NCBI GenBank assembly: GCA_002723015.1
Contig: PBNG01000092.1
Span: forward strand, 1-24,402
Length of the DNA stretch: 24,402 bases
Origin: Roseibacillus sp.
GTDB lineage: Bacteria; Verrucomicrobiota; Verrucomicrobiae; Verrucomicrobiales; Akkermansiaceae
Direction: 5' to 3'
Below the pieces are notes generated by a model, which worked only from the letters and a program-made list of their open reading frames with translations, ran no database searches and was not told the origin of the DNA. Numbering within the stretch: the stretch's first letter is position 1; each line of letters opens with the position of its first letter. Both the position numbers and the translations under genes were made by a program. This document shows, piece after piece, positions 7,828 through 15,072 of this stretch.

Positions 7828-7853
7828 AGGCCAGAACCCGCACCCTAGACCCC

Positions 7854-9002
7854 ATGCTTCCCATTACCTACGCGATCAGGAATCTCTTCCGCGATCCTGG
7901 CCGCCTCCTCCAGACGGTTGGAGGCAGCGCCTTGGTGGTGCTCCTGGTAATCGCTGCGACAGCACTCAATCACGGGATGGAGCGAGTTTTGAAAACTTCA
8001 GGGTCTAGCGCCAATGTCATTCTTGTTGGAAGCGGTAGCGAGGAGAGCGTGGAACGCTCCGAGGTTCGCATCGAAGCCGAGGCCGCTGCTGCCACAGCGG
8101 TGCCGGGCCTCGCGAGTCCCCTCGGAAACACTGCTGCCTCCGGTGAAATTGTTTATATGGCGCCCCTTCAAATCGTTGGAGGTCCAGAAAAGCCAGCTCT
8201 TCTGAGGGGGGTCACCGAGAAGGCCCTCTTGGTTCACCAGCGTGTCCGAATCCTTACGGGTTCCTTCCCGGGCGCTGGCGAAGTGATGGTAGGAAGCCTC
8301 ATGCACCGTAGCTTTGGAGTCTCCCCGGACGAGCTAGCCCCGGGAAAACGACTTCTCTTCGGGAGAGACGAATTTCGTGTTTCGGGTGTCTTTGAAGCCT
8401 CCGGAACCGTGCTTGAGTCCGAAGCATGGTTCGATCGCAACGACCTAGCCGCCATCACCCAGCGAGACTCTCTCTCCGCGATCTATCTCCGCCTCGATGA
8501 CGCGGAATTTGACGATGTCCACGTCTTTACCCTCCAACGCAATGACCTCGAGCTGTCGGCAATCCGGGAAGACCAGTATTATGAAAAGCTCAGTGGTTTT
8601 TATGCGCCGATCCGAGTCATGATCTGGATTACTGCCGCTCTGGTGGCGGCGGGAGCCCTCTTTGGAGGGCTCAATACCCTTTACGCAGCCTTCGCGTCGC
8701 GCGTTCGAGAGATGGCGAGCCTGCAATGCATCGGATATACCCGCCGGGCCCTTCTCCTCTCTCTCATCCAGGAGTCTCTCCTGGCGACCCTGAGCGGATG
8801 TCTCCTTGCCTTTACCCTTGCTCTCGTTTTCCTCGACGGAGTCAATATTCCCTTTTCGCTTGGTACTTTCACGGTAGAGCTCACCCCTGCCATCGTTCTC
8901 ACCGGGCTGGCAACGGCCATTGGCCTCGGGACGCTGGGGACACTTCCTCCGGCCCTGCGCTGCCTCCAGCCCTCCCTTCCTGTTGCCCTCCGCTCAGCCT
9001 GA
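7854..9002 (+). CDS. FtsX/MacB-like ABC transporter permease (second subunit)
   Basis: A 382-residue permease of the same type as its upstream neighbour but clearly diverged. The N-terminal helix (~18-40) follows AIRNLFRDPGRLLQTVGGS, a periplasmic domain of ~200 residues comes next, and three C-terminal helices follow, with the coupling region SRVREMASLQCIGYTRR. The ATG at 7854 is chosen because MLPITYAIRNLF matches the normal permease opening. A GTG at 7779 would overlap the previous gene and add a basic, non-hydrophobic tail. The gap to the first permease gene is 26 bases. Two non-identical FtsX subunits with one ATPase imply a heterodimer over an ATPase homodimer; this is inferred from gene order. 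Confidence 0.9.
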   Translation: MLPITYAIRNLFRDPGRLLQTVGGSALVVLLVIAATALNHGMERVLKTSGSSANVILVGSGSEESVERSEVRIEAEAAAATAVPGLASPLGNTAASGEIVYMAPLQIVGGPEKPALLRGVTEKALLVHQRVRILTGSFPGAGEVMVGSLMHRSFGVSPDELAPGKRLLFGRDEFRVSGVFEASGTVLESEAWFDRNDLAAITQRDSLSAIYLRLDDAEFDDVHVFTLQRNDLELSAIREDQYYEKLSGFYAPIRVMIWITAALVAAGALFGGLNTLYAAFASRVREMASLQCIGYTRRALLLSLIQESLLATLSGCLLAFTLALVFLDGVNIPFSLGTFTVELTPAIVLTGLATAIGLGTLGTLPPALRCLQPSLPVALRSA

Positions 9003-9013
9003 ATTTTTCAAAG

Positions 9014-10093
9014 ATGTCCTCCTGCTGCTCTAACACCACACCCGAACCATCAGACCAGTCTCCCTGCTGCTCCCCGGGGCGCAAGGTTGACTGGCTCTTC
9101 TGGTTCTGCCTTGCTGCGGTTGGAATCGCGTGCCTTGTTGACCTGCTCTTCCGAGACTCTCTCGCAGGAAGCAGAACTGGTGCCTTTGCCCATGGAGCCC
9201 TCGAGATGACAACGAGAATGTGGTGGGGCATTCTTCTGGGAATCGTAGCGGTAGGTGTTATCGGAATGATCCCGCGGCAGTTTATCACTGCCATTCTTGG
9301 CCCGGGAGGACGATTCAGCGGCATCCTTCGCGCGTGCGGAGCAGGCCTGCTTCTGGATCTCTGCAACCACGGCATCCTGCTGGTGGCCACGAAACTGTAC
9401 GAGAGAGGAGCCTCTCTCGGTCAGGTCTTTGCCTTCCTGATTGCCAGTCCGTGGAATTCGCTCTCCACGACACTCATTCTCATCAGCCTGATCGGTCTCA
9501 AGTGGACCCTGACGATCGTTCTACTCTCCGCAGTCATCGGTGTGACCACCGGACTGATTACGGAGTTTCTGGTGCGAACCGGATTTCTCGCAGCCAATCC
9601 CAACCAGAGGGACCTGCCCTCTGGTTTTCGCTTCTGGGCCTCAGCGAGAGATCATTACAAAAATGCATCCTTTGATGGGGGCTTTTTCCTTAAACACGCG
9701 AGGCGTGCTTTTGTGGAGTCACGCATGATCCTCCGCTGGATCCTTCTGGGCATTGTTCTTCTTGCGACCCTCCGAGCGATCATGGATCCCTCAACCTTTG
9801 CCCAATGGTTTGGCCCTACGGTGGCCGGACTCCTCCTCACGTTTCTCGCCGCTACCTTTATCGAGGTCTGCTCGGAGGGTTCCAGCCCGCTGGCCTCCGA
9901 CTTCCTCAGCAGGGCGGAAGCACCAGGAAATGGATTCGCCTTCCTCATGGCAGGAGCTGCAACGGATTATACCGAGGTTCTCGCTCTCCGTGAGGCCACC
10001 AGATCCTGGAAGCTGGCCTTCGCCCTTCCCCTTCTGGCTTCTCCGCAGATCCTGCTCGTTGCCTTGATTCTCAACCAACCACTTCCCTTCTAG
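9014..10093 (+). CDS. SO_0444-type Cu/Zn efflux permease
   Basis: A 359-residue membrane protein with about eight hydrophobic segments. The sequence shows LDLCNHGILLVATKLYERG (115-133), ASPWNS (144-149), EVCSEGSSP (284-292) and GAATDYTE (314-321), the recognisable signature of the SO_0444 Cu/Zn efflux permease family, related to DUF318/UPF0718 permeases. The N-terminal cytosolic tail has two CC pairs (residues 4-5 and 18-19), likely metal-handling. The ATG at 9014 lies 11 bases after the second FtsX permease; a frame running back to 8726 only overlaps that gene and is not used. The position inside the ABC cluster suggests that the permease and the ABC exporter serve the same metal stress. Metal identity is not fixed by the sequence. 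Confidence 0.88.
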   Translation: MSSCCSNTTPEPSDQSPCCSPGRKVDWLFWFCLAAVGIACLVDLLFRDSLAGSRTGAFAHGALEMTTRMWWGILLGIVAVGVIGMIPRQFITAILGPGGRFSGILRACGAGLLLDLCNHGILLVATKLYERGASLGQVFAFLIASPWNSLSTTLILISLIGLKWTLTIVLLSAVIGVTTGLITEFLVRTGFLAANPNQRDLPSGFRFWASARDHYKNASFDGGFFLKHARRAFVESRMILRWILLGIVLLATLRAIMDPSTFAQWFGPTVAGLLLTFLAATFIEVCSEGSSPLASDFLSRAEAPGNGFAFLMAGAATDYTEVLALREATRSWKLAFALPLLASPQILLVALILNQPLPF

Positions 10094-10120
10094 TATTTCC
10101 AAGAACCACCCCGACCCATA

Positions 10121-10699
10121 ATGATAAATCACTTCAGAACCCTTTTCACGATCGCTCTCTGTTTCGCAGTCACTTCATGTGGAGGTGGGGATGATGGGGA
10201 GTCAAGCAACCAAGGCCCCGTTTCCTCCGCTTCCGACGCCCTTGCGTCTCTACTTCTTCTCAAAGCACCAGAAGGAGCGATCACGATCACGGAGGCTCGT
10301 AAGAAACCAACCCCGGGAACCAAGGTCACTGTTTCCGGCAAGGTGATGGGAAACGACAATCCGATCATCCAGTCCCGAGCCCTCCTGACTCTCGGGGATC
10401 CTACCAGGATTGACTCCTGCGACCTCAAACCCGGGGATGAGTGTCCGACTCCATGGGATGTCTGCTGTGCCGATCCGGATGTCGTCCGTGCCAGCATCGC
10501 GACAATTCAAGTCCTCGACGAACACGGAAAACCCGTCAAAGCAGGGTTAAGAGGAGTAGGGGGACTGCAGGAACTCAGTAATCTGATCGTGGTGGGCGAA
10601 GTAGCCCAAGGGTCTAATGCAGATAACTTTCTCGTTAATGCAACGGGGATTCACGTCATCGCCTCCAAGGCGGCCGGAAGTAATACCACCAAAAAGTGA
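10121..10699 (+). CDS. Lipoprotein of unknown function linked to the metal efflux cluster
   Basis: A 192-residue protein with a lipoprotein signal peptide: a hydrophobic stretch ends in VTSC with Cys20 as the lipidated residue, followed by a Gly/Asp/Ser-rich linker. The body looks like a small beta-barrel of OB-fold flavour (VTVSGKVMG near residue 65, later LIVVGEVAQ). Between these is a Cys-rich insert, SCDLKPGDECPTPWDVCC (about residues 88-105), which could bind metal or form disulphides. It lies 27 bases after the Cu/Zn permease gene, and its stop overlaps the GTG start of the outer-membrane factor (GTGA at 10696-10699), so the two are translationally coupled. I do not recognise a named family. 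Confidence 0.75.
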   Translation: MINHFRTLFTIALCFAVTSCGGGDDGESSNQGPVSSASDALASLLLLKAPEGAITITEARKKPTPGTKVTVSGKVMGNDNPIIQSRALLTLGDPTRIDSCDLKPGDECPTPWDVCCADPDVVRASIATIQVLDEHGKPVKAGLRGVGGLQELSNLIVVGEVAQGSNADNFLVNATGIHVIASKAAGSNTTKK

Positions 10700-12081
10700 T
10701 TCGCCTCCCCCTCATCCTCGTCCTTCTGTGGACGCTACTGACTTCCTGCTCGCAATTCCTCCCAAGGACAGAGCCCCGGGAAGCCCTGCCACAGCGGTCT
10801 GGCTGGAGGCATGCCCCGGCCTGGGCGCGTGCAGCCCTGCAGCAGGACTGGTGGACAGGCTTCGAGGATTCTGACCTCGATTCGCTCATTACTACTGCTC
10901 TCTCTCAAAATCCTGACCTGGGAGTCCTTCGAAAACGATTAGAACGTTCCCGGGCTCAGTCTCGGCAGGCCCGGGCCACCGCATGGCCCACCATCAACCT
11001 CAACAGCGGATTTCTTCCCGGCCGTGAGCAGAGCCGCGCAACGCAGTGGTCCCCATTGGATCTCGAGCCGTGGGCGAATCACGGATCCGTCTCCTGGGAA
11101 TTGGATCTCTTTGGCCAAATCAAGGCCGGAACCCGGGCCGCCCGGGAAGCAGAACGGGCCGCTCTCTGGGATCTTCACGCCGGCCGGCTTCTCACCGCGG
11201 CCGCAGTTGCAGATGCCTATTTCCGTATTCTCCGCCTCAATGAAGAGCGCACGCTGGTCGCAGGTTCTGTCTCTGCAAACAAAGAGATTCTCACCTTTCT
11301 GCAGGCACGGGAAGAAGCGGGACTTCTTTCAGAAACCTCCATCCTGCGCCAAGAGGCCGAGCACGAGAATCTTGCTCGCTCACTTCTCGACCTTGATCGC
11401 CTGCGTGGACTTGCCCTCCTGCAACTAGAAACTCTCTGCGGGGGAGAGCCTCTCTCCTCCCCCGACCGTCATCTTTCCGCCTGTCAAACTCCTCCCCTTC
11501 CCGCCCGGACCAGTTCAGCGGTTCTAGCACAACGTCCCGATATGCTGGCGGCCGAGGCACGAGTGCGGTCGGCCTTTGAAATCGAGGAGTCCATGCGACT
11601 TGGCCTCCTTCCCTCTCTCTCCCTGGGTGCAAATACAATGTCCCGGGGTCCCTCCCTCCTGTCCGATTTCCGCCAATGGATTGTCCATGCTGGACCAAGT
11701 CTAGACGTTCCCATCTACGCCCCCTCCCGCATGGCAGGGGTGACTGCGGGACGAGCAGTAACTGACGAGGCTGCAGCCCTCTACCGGAAAAAAGCTCTTA
11801 TCGCCTTCAGGGAAGTCGAGTCCTCCTACCTCAATCTTGGGAACCGGCACCATCAGCTTGAGGCCGCGAAACGCGAAGTGGTATTCCTCGAAAAGGCCCG
11901 CAGGAATACGACGGCAACCTTTGAGAATGGACTCGTTTCCCAGATTGAGCTTCTTGAAAGTGAGCGTCGCAGTCTTGAGGGAAAGCGGCAGGAACTTGCG
12001 ATCCGACATGCCCTCCTGAGAGACCACCTCGCACTAGTCAGGGCCCTCGGCGGTGGCAGCAAAAGAGATCTCCGGAAATAG
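10696..12081 (+). CDS. NodT/CusC-family outer-membrane efflux lipoprotein
   Basis: A 461-residue TolC-type outer-membrane factor. A lipoprotein signal peptide ends at LLTSC with Cys18. Two repeated halves each have long helical segments: the first includes NPDLGVLRKRLERSRAQ and the family marker WELDLFGQIKAGTRAA, the second AQRPDMLAAEARVRSAF and later IELLESERRSLEGKRQELA. The start is a GTG that overlaps the preceding lipoprotein stop by four bases. It would form the exit duct for the adaptor/ABC/FtsX complex, since no RND pump (CusA type) is present. Such factors usually serve RND pumps, so the pairing with an ABC-type system is notable. Family assignment is solid; the partner assignment is inferred. 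Confidence 0.9.
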   Translation: MIRLPLILVLLWTLLTSCSQFLPRTEPREALPQRSGWRHAPAWARAALQQDWWTGFEDSDLDSLITTALSQNPDLGVLRKRLERSRAQSRQARATAWPTINLNSGFLPGREQSRATQWSPLDLEPWANHGSVSWELDLFGQIKAGTRAAREAERAALWDLHAGRLLTAAAVADAYFRILRLNEERTLVAGSVSANKEILTFLQAREEAGLLSETSILRQEAEHENLARSLLDLDRLRGLALLQLETLCGGEPLSSPDRHLSACQTPPLPARTSSAVLAQRPDMLAAEARVRSAFEIEESMRLGLLPSLSLGANTMSRGPSLLSDFRQWIVHAGPSLDVPIYAPSRMAGVTAGRAVTDEAAALYRKKALIAFREVESSYLNLGNRHHQLEAAKREVVFLEKARRNTTATFENGLVSQIELLESERRSLEGKRQELAIRHALLRDHLALVRALGGGSKRDLRK

Positions 12082-12156
12082 ATCCCGCGAAAATCCGGAT
12101 CGATTTACTGGTCCTTTCGTGAGAAATTAAGAGCCTCCCCGGCCTCAGACACCGCC

Positions 12157-12711
12157 ATGAAGATCCTCCAGAGTTCACGAAATAAATCCTTCGCCGGATG
12201 CTTGGCTAGCGTATGCATTACTGTCCTGTTGCAACCACTCGTCGCAGCACCAGATGACCATAAGCATCATGACCATAAGCATCATGACCATCACAAGGAC
12301 CACGACCATGCCTCGATGGCGGGCCCGAATGGAGGTAAGGTACTTTATGAAGTTCATCCTCACGCAGAACTCTTCGTTACCAGAGACCGCAAACTTCAGA
12401 TCACCTTCCTGAGCGAGACTGGCAAGGCAGTCCCCCCGGGACAGCATACGGTCAAGGCAATCTGTGGCAAACGAACACGCCCTACCCGGATGCAATTCAA
12501 CCGCAGGGGTTACGCTTTTTTGTCCGGACAATCCTTACCCACCGGGAAAAAGATACCCACCGTCGTGCAAATCGGAAAGGGTTCCGGAAAAAAGCCAGTA
12601 ATCATCCGACTCAACCTGGATCTCGAAACCTGTCCGGACTGCAAGAAGCCCAAATACGCATGTCTTCCTTCCGATTATAAAAAATCCCGAGCTACTCCCG
12701 GAAAACAATAA
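12157..12711 (+). CDS. His-rich exported metal-binding protein
   Basis: A 184-residue protein with a signal peptide (basic start, hydrophobic core ~18-29, likely cleavage after LVAA). The mature N-terminus carries ten histidines within residues 35-51, alternating with Asp and Lys. GPNGGKVLYEVHPHAELFV (57-75) then resembles the metal-binding N-terminal segment seen in CzcB-type adaptors and related periplasmic proteins. A CPDC motif lies near the C-terminus. It is the last gene of the plus-strand cluster, 75 bases after the outer-membrane factor and ending 7 bases before the convergent FetB-like gene. A periplasmic buffer or chaperone for Zn, Cu or Ni is inferred from composition and location. 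Confidence 0.75.
   Translation: MKILQSSRNKSFAGCLASVCITVLLQPLVAAPDDHKHHDHKHHDHHKDHDHASMAGPNGGKVLYEVHPHAELFVTRDRKLQITFLSETGKAVPPGQHTVKAICGKRTRPTRMQFNRRGYAFLSGQSLPTGKKIPTVVQIGKGSGKKPVIIRLNLDLETCPDCKKPKYACLPSDYKKSRATPGKQ
12253..12297 (+). repeat. 15-bp tandem repeat encoding the His-rich segment
   Basis: Three 15-bp units start at 12253, 12268 and 12283. The first two differ only at one base (gatgaccataagcat versus catgaccataagcat) and the third is degenerate after ten bases. The near-identity at the DNA level shows recent expansion of the His/Asp/Lys motif rather than old protein-level conservation. Confidence 0.8.
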
Positions 12712-12718
12712 GGGAACT

Positions 12719-13444
12719 TTACCCGGGTCCCCGATTTGTCTGAAGGGCGACCGCCGCACTTTGCGTCCTGCGCAACAGGAAGATAGCGACTGCGAATCCA
12801 GCTGAGCCCATGACCATGGACATTACCATGATCTGGTAACGGACCGCTTCCATGGGGTCAGCTCCCGCGATGACCTGGCCCGTCATGATCCCAGGCAAAG
12901 ACACCAGCCCCACTGCAAGAAAAGCATTGATCTGGGGAATCAATGCAGCATTCCAGGCAGTGTTCCGCGCGTGAATCACATTCTTTCCACTCCTACGTTC
13001 CGCGTCGAATCGCTCGGCACTGAGGGTCACCGCGGTCATCGCGTTGGCAAAGACCATGCCGGAAAGACTGATCGCATATTTGGGCTCATACCAGGGTTCG
13101 ACAGCAATCACTCCAAAAATCACAAGGATATATACCAGTCCACCTCCCAACCCGATGGCAAGGAGGGCATCGCGATAGGAGGCCCACCGCTGTTCCCTGA
13201 CCGTACGAATGGAGATCCAGGAGGAGATCACGATCATGAAGGTGACCACGCCAAGGGTCACCCATGGGCTCCGAATCCCGAAGAGGAAGCTGAGGACATA
13301 GCCTATGGCGAACAACTGGAGCACCATCCTTCCTGTTGCCACCCAGAGGCTTCCCGCGCCTCCGCCCCACCGCAACGAAATCCAGCCTACCATAAGAATT
13401 GGAATCAGGGCGAATCCAAGGCGCCACAATGATATTTCGATCAT
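12719..13444 (-). CDS. FetB/UPF0014-family permease
   Basis: A 241-residue integral membrane protein with about seven hydrophobic segments, matching the UPF0014 family (E. coli FetB/YbbM) in length and in sequence around LQLFAIGYVLSFLF, SLSGMVFANAMTAVTLSAERF and LPGIMTGQVIAGADPMEAVRYQI. In E. coli, FetB works with the ATPase FetA in iron export. No FetA-like ATPase is adjacent, and the nearby LolD-type ATPase belongs to another system, so the partner is unknown. The start ATG at 13444 is the first in frame and directly precedes the first membrane helix. It is divergent from the methyltransferase-fold gene at 13543 and convergent with the His-rich gene. Confidence 0.85.
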   Translation of the reverse strand: MIEISLWRLGFALIPILMVGWISLRWGGGAGSLWVATGRMVLQLFAIGYVLSFLFGIRSPWVTLGVVTFMIVISSWISIRTVREQRWASYRDALLAIGLGGGLVYILVIFGVIAVEPWYEPKYAISLSGMVFANAMTAVTLSAERFDAERRSGKNVIHARNTAWNAALIPQINAFLAVGLVSLPGIMTGQVIAGADPMEAVRYQIMVMSMVMGSAGFAVAIFLLRRTQSAAVALQTNRGPG

Positions 13445-13519
13445 GGAACCATTCTCAGATTACACATCACGTCGCGCAATGCTGTTGATCGGTGAGATCC
13501 TGCTGGCAGGAGAGCCTCG

Positions 13520-13541
13520 GGCCGACCATCTTGGTGCGGCC
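13520..13541 (+). promoter_or_regulatory. Hairpin directly before a start codon
   Basis: GGCCG (13520-13524) plus ACCA pair with TGGT plus CGGCC (ending 13541) around a TCT loop with one bulged G, giving a nine-pair stem that ends one base before the chosen ATG at 13543. No Shine-Dalgarno sequence is visible. If transcription starts upstream, the hairpin would hinder initiation at this ATG. Confidence 0.35.
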
Positions 13542-13542
13542 A

Positions 13543-14268
13543 ATGTCTTCCGACTTTGAAGAAATCGACTATCAGGACACTCCTCTCGGGCCTCTGATCC
13601 TCCGTCGACGCCGGATGCGCTCCCTTGATGACCTCGAGGTCTACGAAATCATTCTCGGAACAGGATATCTCATGTCGAGCCTCTTCACGACGGTGGAAAT
13701 CGCACTCGCGGACCTTGCTCTTGATCTCTTGAAGGAGAAACCTGGGGCGCTCTCTGTTGCGGTGGGTGGATTAGGGCTCGGATATACCGCGCAGGCAGCT
13801 CTGCGGGATTCAAGAGTCTCACAACTTCTGGTCGTGGAAGCACTACCTGCCGTGATCGGGTGGCACCGGCAGAAACTCGTGCCACTGGGGAAAGAAATAA
13901 CAACTGATCCCCGGTGTCGCCTCGTGGAGGGAGACTTTTTCTCTCTTGCAGAAGGAGACGGGTTCGATCCCGGGAAGCCCGGACGCTGCTTCGACGCCAT
14001 CCTCCTCGATATTGACCATTCTCCCCGAAACCTGATTCACGAGCGCCATCGGAACTTCTATTCATTGTCGGGTCTCAGGAAGCTCCGATCCTTCCTCAAC
14101 CCTGGAGGAATTTTCGCAATGTGGTCAGACGATCCTCCAGACCACGATTTTGAAAACCTTCTTCAGGTCGTCTTTCCCTCTACCCAAAGCCGGGTTGTCA
14201 CCTTTCCCAATCCACTCCAGGGAACCGAGTCGAGGAGTACGGTGTATCTTTCTCAATGCGGGGATTAG
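13543..14268 (+). CDS. Spermidine-synthase-like SAM-dependent methyltransferase-fold protein (A)
   Basis: A 241-residue class I Rossmann-fold protein of the group often annotated as spermidine synthase. Visible elements are a short N-terminal beta region (DTPLGPLILRRRR), the nucleotide-binding loop VGGLGLGYTA (74-83), the acidic end of strand 2 at Glu99 in VVEALPAVIGWHR, and LLDIDHSPRNL (154-164), where true aminopropyltransferases have their catalytic Asp region. The ending NPLQGTESRSTVYLS is typical of this subgroup. The ATG at 13543 fits homologue openings; a GTG at 13492 is possible. No S-adenosylmethionine decarboxylase is nearby, so polyamine synthesis is not supported and the real acceptor is unknown. 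Its TAG overlaps the TAA of a second, convergent SpeE-like gene. Confidence 0.8.
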   Translation: MSSDFEEIDYQDTPLGPLILRRRRMRSLDDLEVYEIILGTGYLMSSLFTTVEIALADLALDLLKEKPGALSVAVGGLGLGYTAQAALRDSRVSQLLVVEALPAVIGWHRQKLVPLGKEITTDPRCRLVEGDFFSLAEGDGFDPGKPGRCFDAILLDIDHSPRNLIHERHRNFYSLSGLRKLRSFLNPGGIFAMWSDDPPDHDFENLLQVVFPSTQSRVVTFPNPLQGTESRSTVYLSQCGD

Positions 14269-14951
14269 AGAGTACGTAGCCGGATCTCTCCAGCCAATGC
14301 ACTTCCCAAAACCCGCATGTTTCTACGCAGAAACCGACCAGCCCAACGTACCTCCCCCACGCTACTTCCCTGAATCAGGACCCGATTATGGTAGCTCTCA
14401 AACTCTACGAGGATCCCCGGACCGGTCCGGACCATAGAAATCAGCCGCGGCCAGGAGAACCCCGGAGTTGGCAGGAGGTTGCTGATAATAATCCCTTCTC
14501 CTGTAATTTTTTTTTGCATGAGGTCTGGCAGCAGCGAGATGGAAGCATCTGGTTTGACGACATCACCATTCTCGGAAACAGAGAGGTCCTCCACAATGAC
14601 ATCATAGAGGACCCGCTGTTGTCTCAGCCAGTCGACTGCATCCTCCCGATAAAAGCGAACGGGACCACACCACTCCGTCGCTATGCTCTCGAACAAACCA
14701 AACCCCTCGCTCCAGACGTCCACTCCCGCAATCTCTTGATCACAACCAAGCGCCCGCAGAGCTCCTACCATTCCTCCTCCCGAAAACCCAAGCATAGCCA
14801 ACCGCGGCCCCCGTGCACAAAGCGCAACCGCTGAGGCCATAACGTCCCAGACACTATGAGTGGGCCCCGGGTAACAGGGTAATTCCGACAGGATACATCC
14901 ATGTTCCTCGATGGTAAGCCTGTTCCCATGATACCTTTTCTGGATTGCCAT
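14265..14951 (-). CDS. Spermidine-synthase-like SAM-dependent methyltransferase-fold protein (B)
   Basis: A 228-residue Rossmann-fold protein with the SAM-binding loop LGFSGGGMVGALRALG (54-69), acidic strand end VDVWSEG (77-83) and EDLSVSENGD (121-130), resembling the spermidine synthase superfamily but diverged from its convergent neighbour. It lacks a recognisable N-terminal aminopropyltransferase beta domain, so its reaction cannot be assigned. The start ATG is at 14951, with a TTGACC (14983-14988) and a weak -10 (14960-14965) seventeen bases apart just upstream. Its coding strand contains a run of nine A (14507-14515), a possible slippage site. The two genes share four bases at their ends (14265-14268). 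Confidence 0.7.
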   Translation of the reverse strand: MAIQKRYHGNRLTIEEHGCILSELPCYPGPTHSVWDVMASAVALCARGPRLAMLGFSGGGMVGALRALGCDQEIAGVDVWSEGFGLFESIATEWCGPVRFYREDAVDWLRQQRVLYDVIVEDLSVSENGDVVKPDASISLLPDLMQKKITGEGIIISNLLPTPGFSWPRLISMVRTGPGILVEFESYHNRVLIQGSSVGEVRWAGRFLRRNMRVLGSALAGEIRLRTL

Positions 14952-15072
14952 CTGCCACCAAGATCAAACCATGGGGCCACCGGGTCAACTTCTCATCCGT
15001 CGATAAATGTTCGCTCCAGACTCGCCTTCTGACTCCATATAAATAGGCTGTCAGTTCATCCTCTTATCTGTA
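14952..15072. promoter_or_regulatory. Divergent promoter region between SpeE-like B and the YceI lipoprotein
   Basis: On the plus strand TATAAAT (15038-15044) is a good -10 candidate 28 bases before the YceI start, but no convincing -35 was found. On the minus strand TTGACC (14983-14988) is followed at 17 bases by a weak GATCTT. Nothing else recognisable is in the gap. Confidence 0.35.

Noticed and set aside
7779..7853. GTG extension of the second FtsX permease into the first permease gene
   Set aside because: It adds a basic non-hydrophobic stretch before the normal permease opening and overlaps a real gene; the ATG at 7854 fits the family.
8726..9013. Extended N-terminus for the Cu/Zn permease
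   Set aside because: The segment is an alternate-frame reading of the preceding permease gene; the family-like N-terminus begins at the ATG at 9014.
4516..12081. CusCBA-type RND efflux system
   Set aside because: A CusC/NodT-type channel and an adaptor are present, but no RND pump gene exists in the cluster; the energy source is an ABC ATPase.
12253..12297. CRISPR-like repeat
   Set aside because: Units are 15 bp in direct tandem without spacers and encode a His-rich protein segment.
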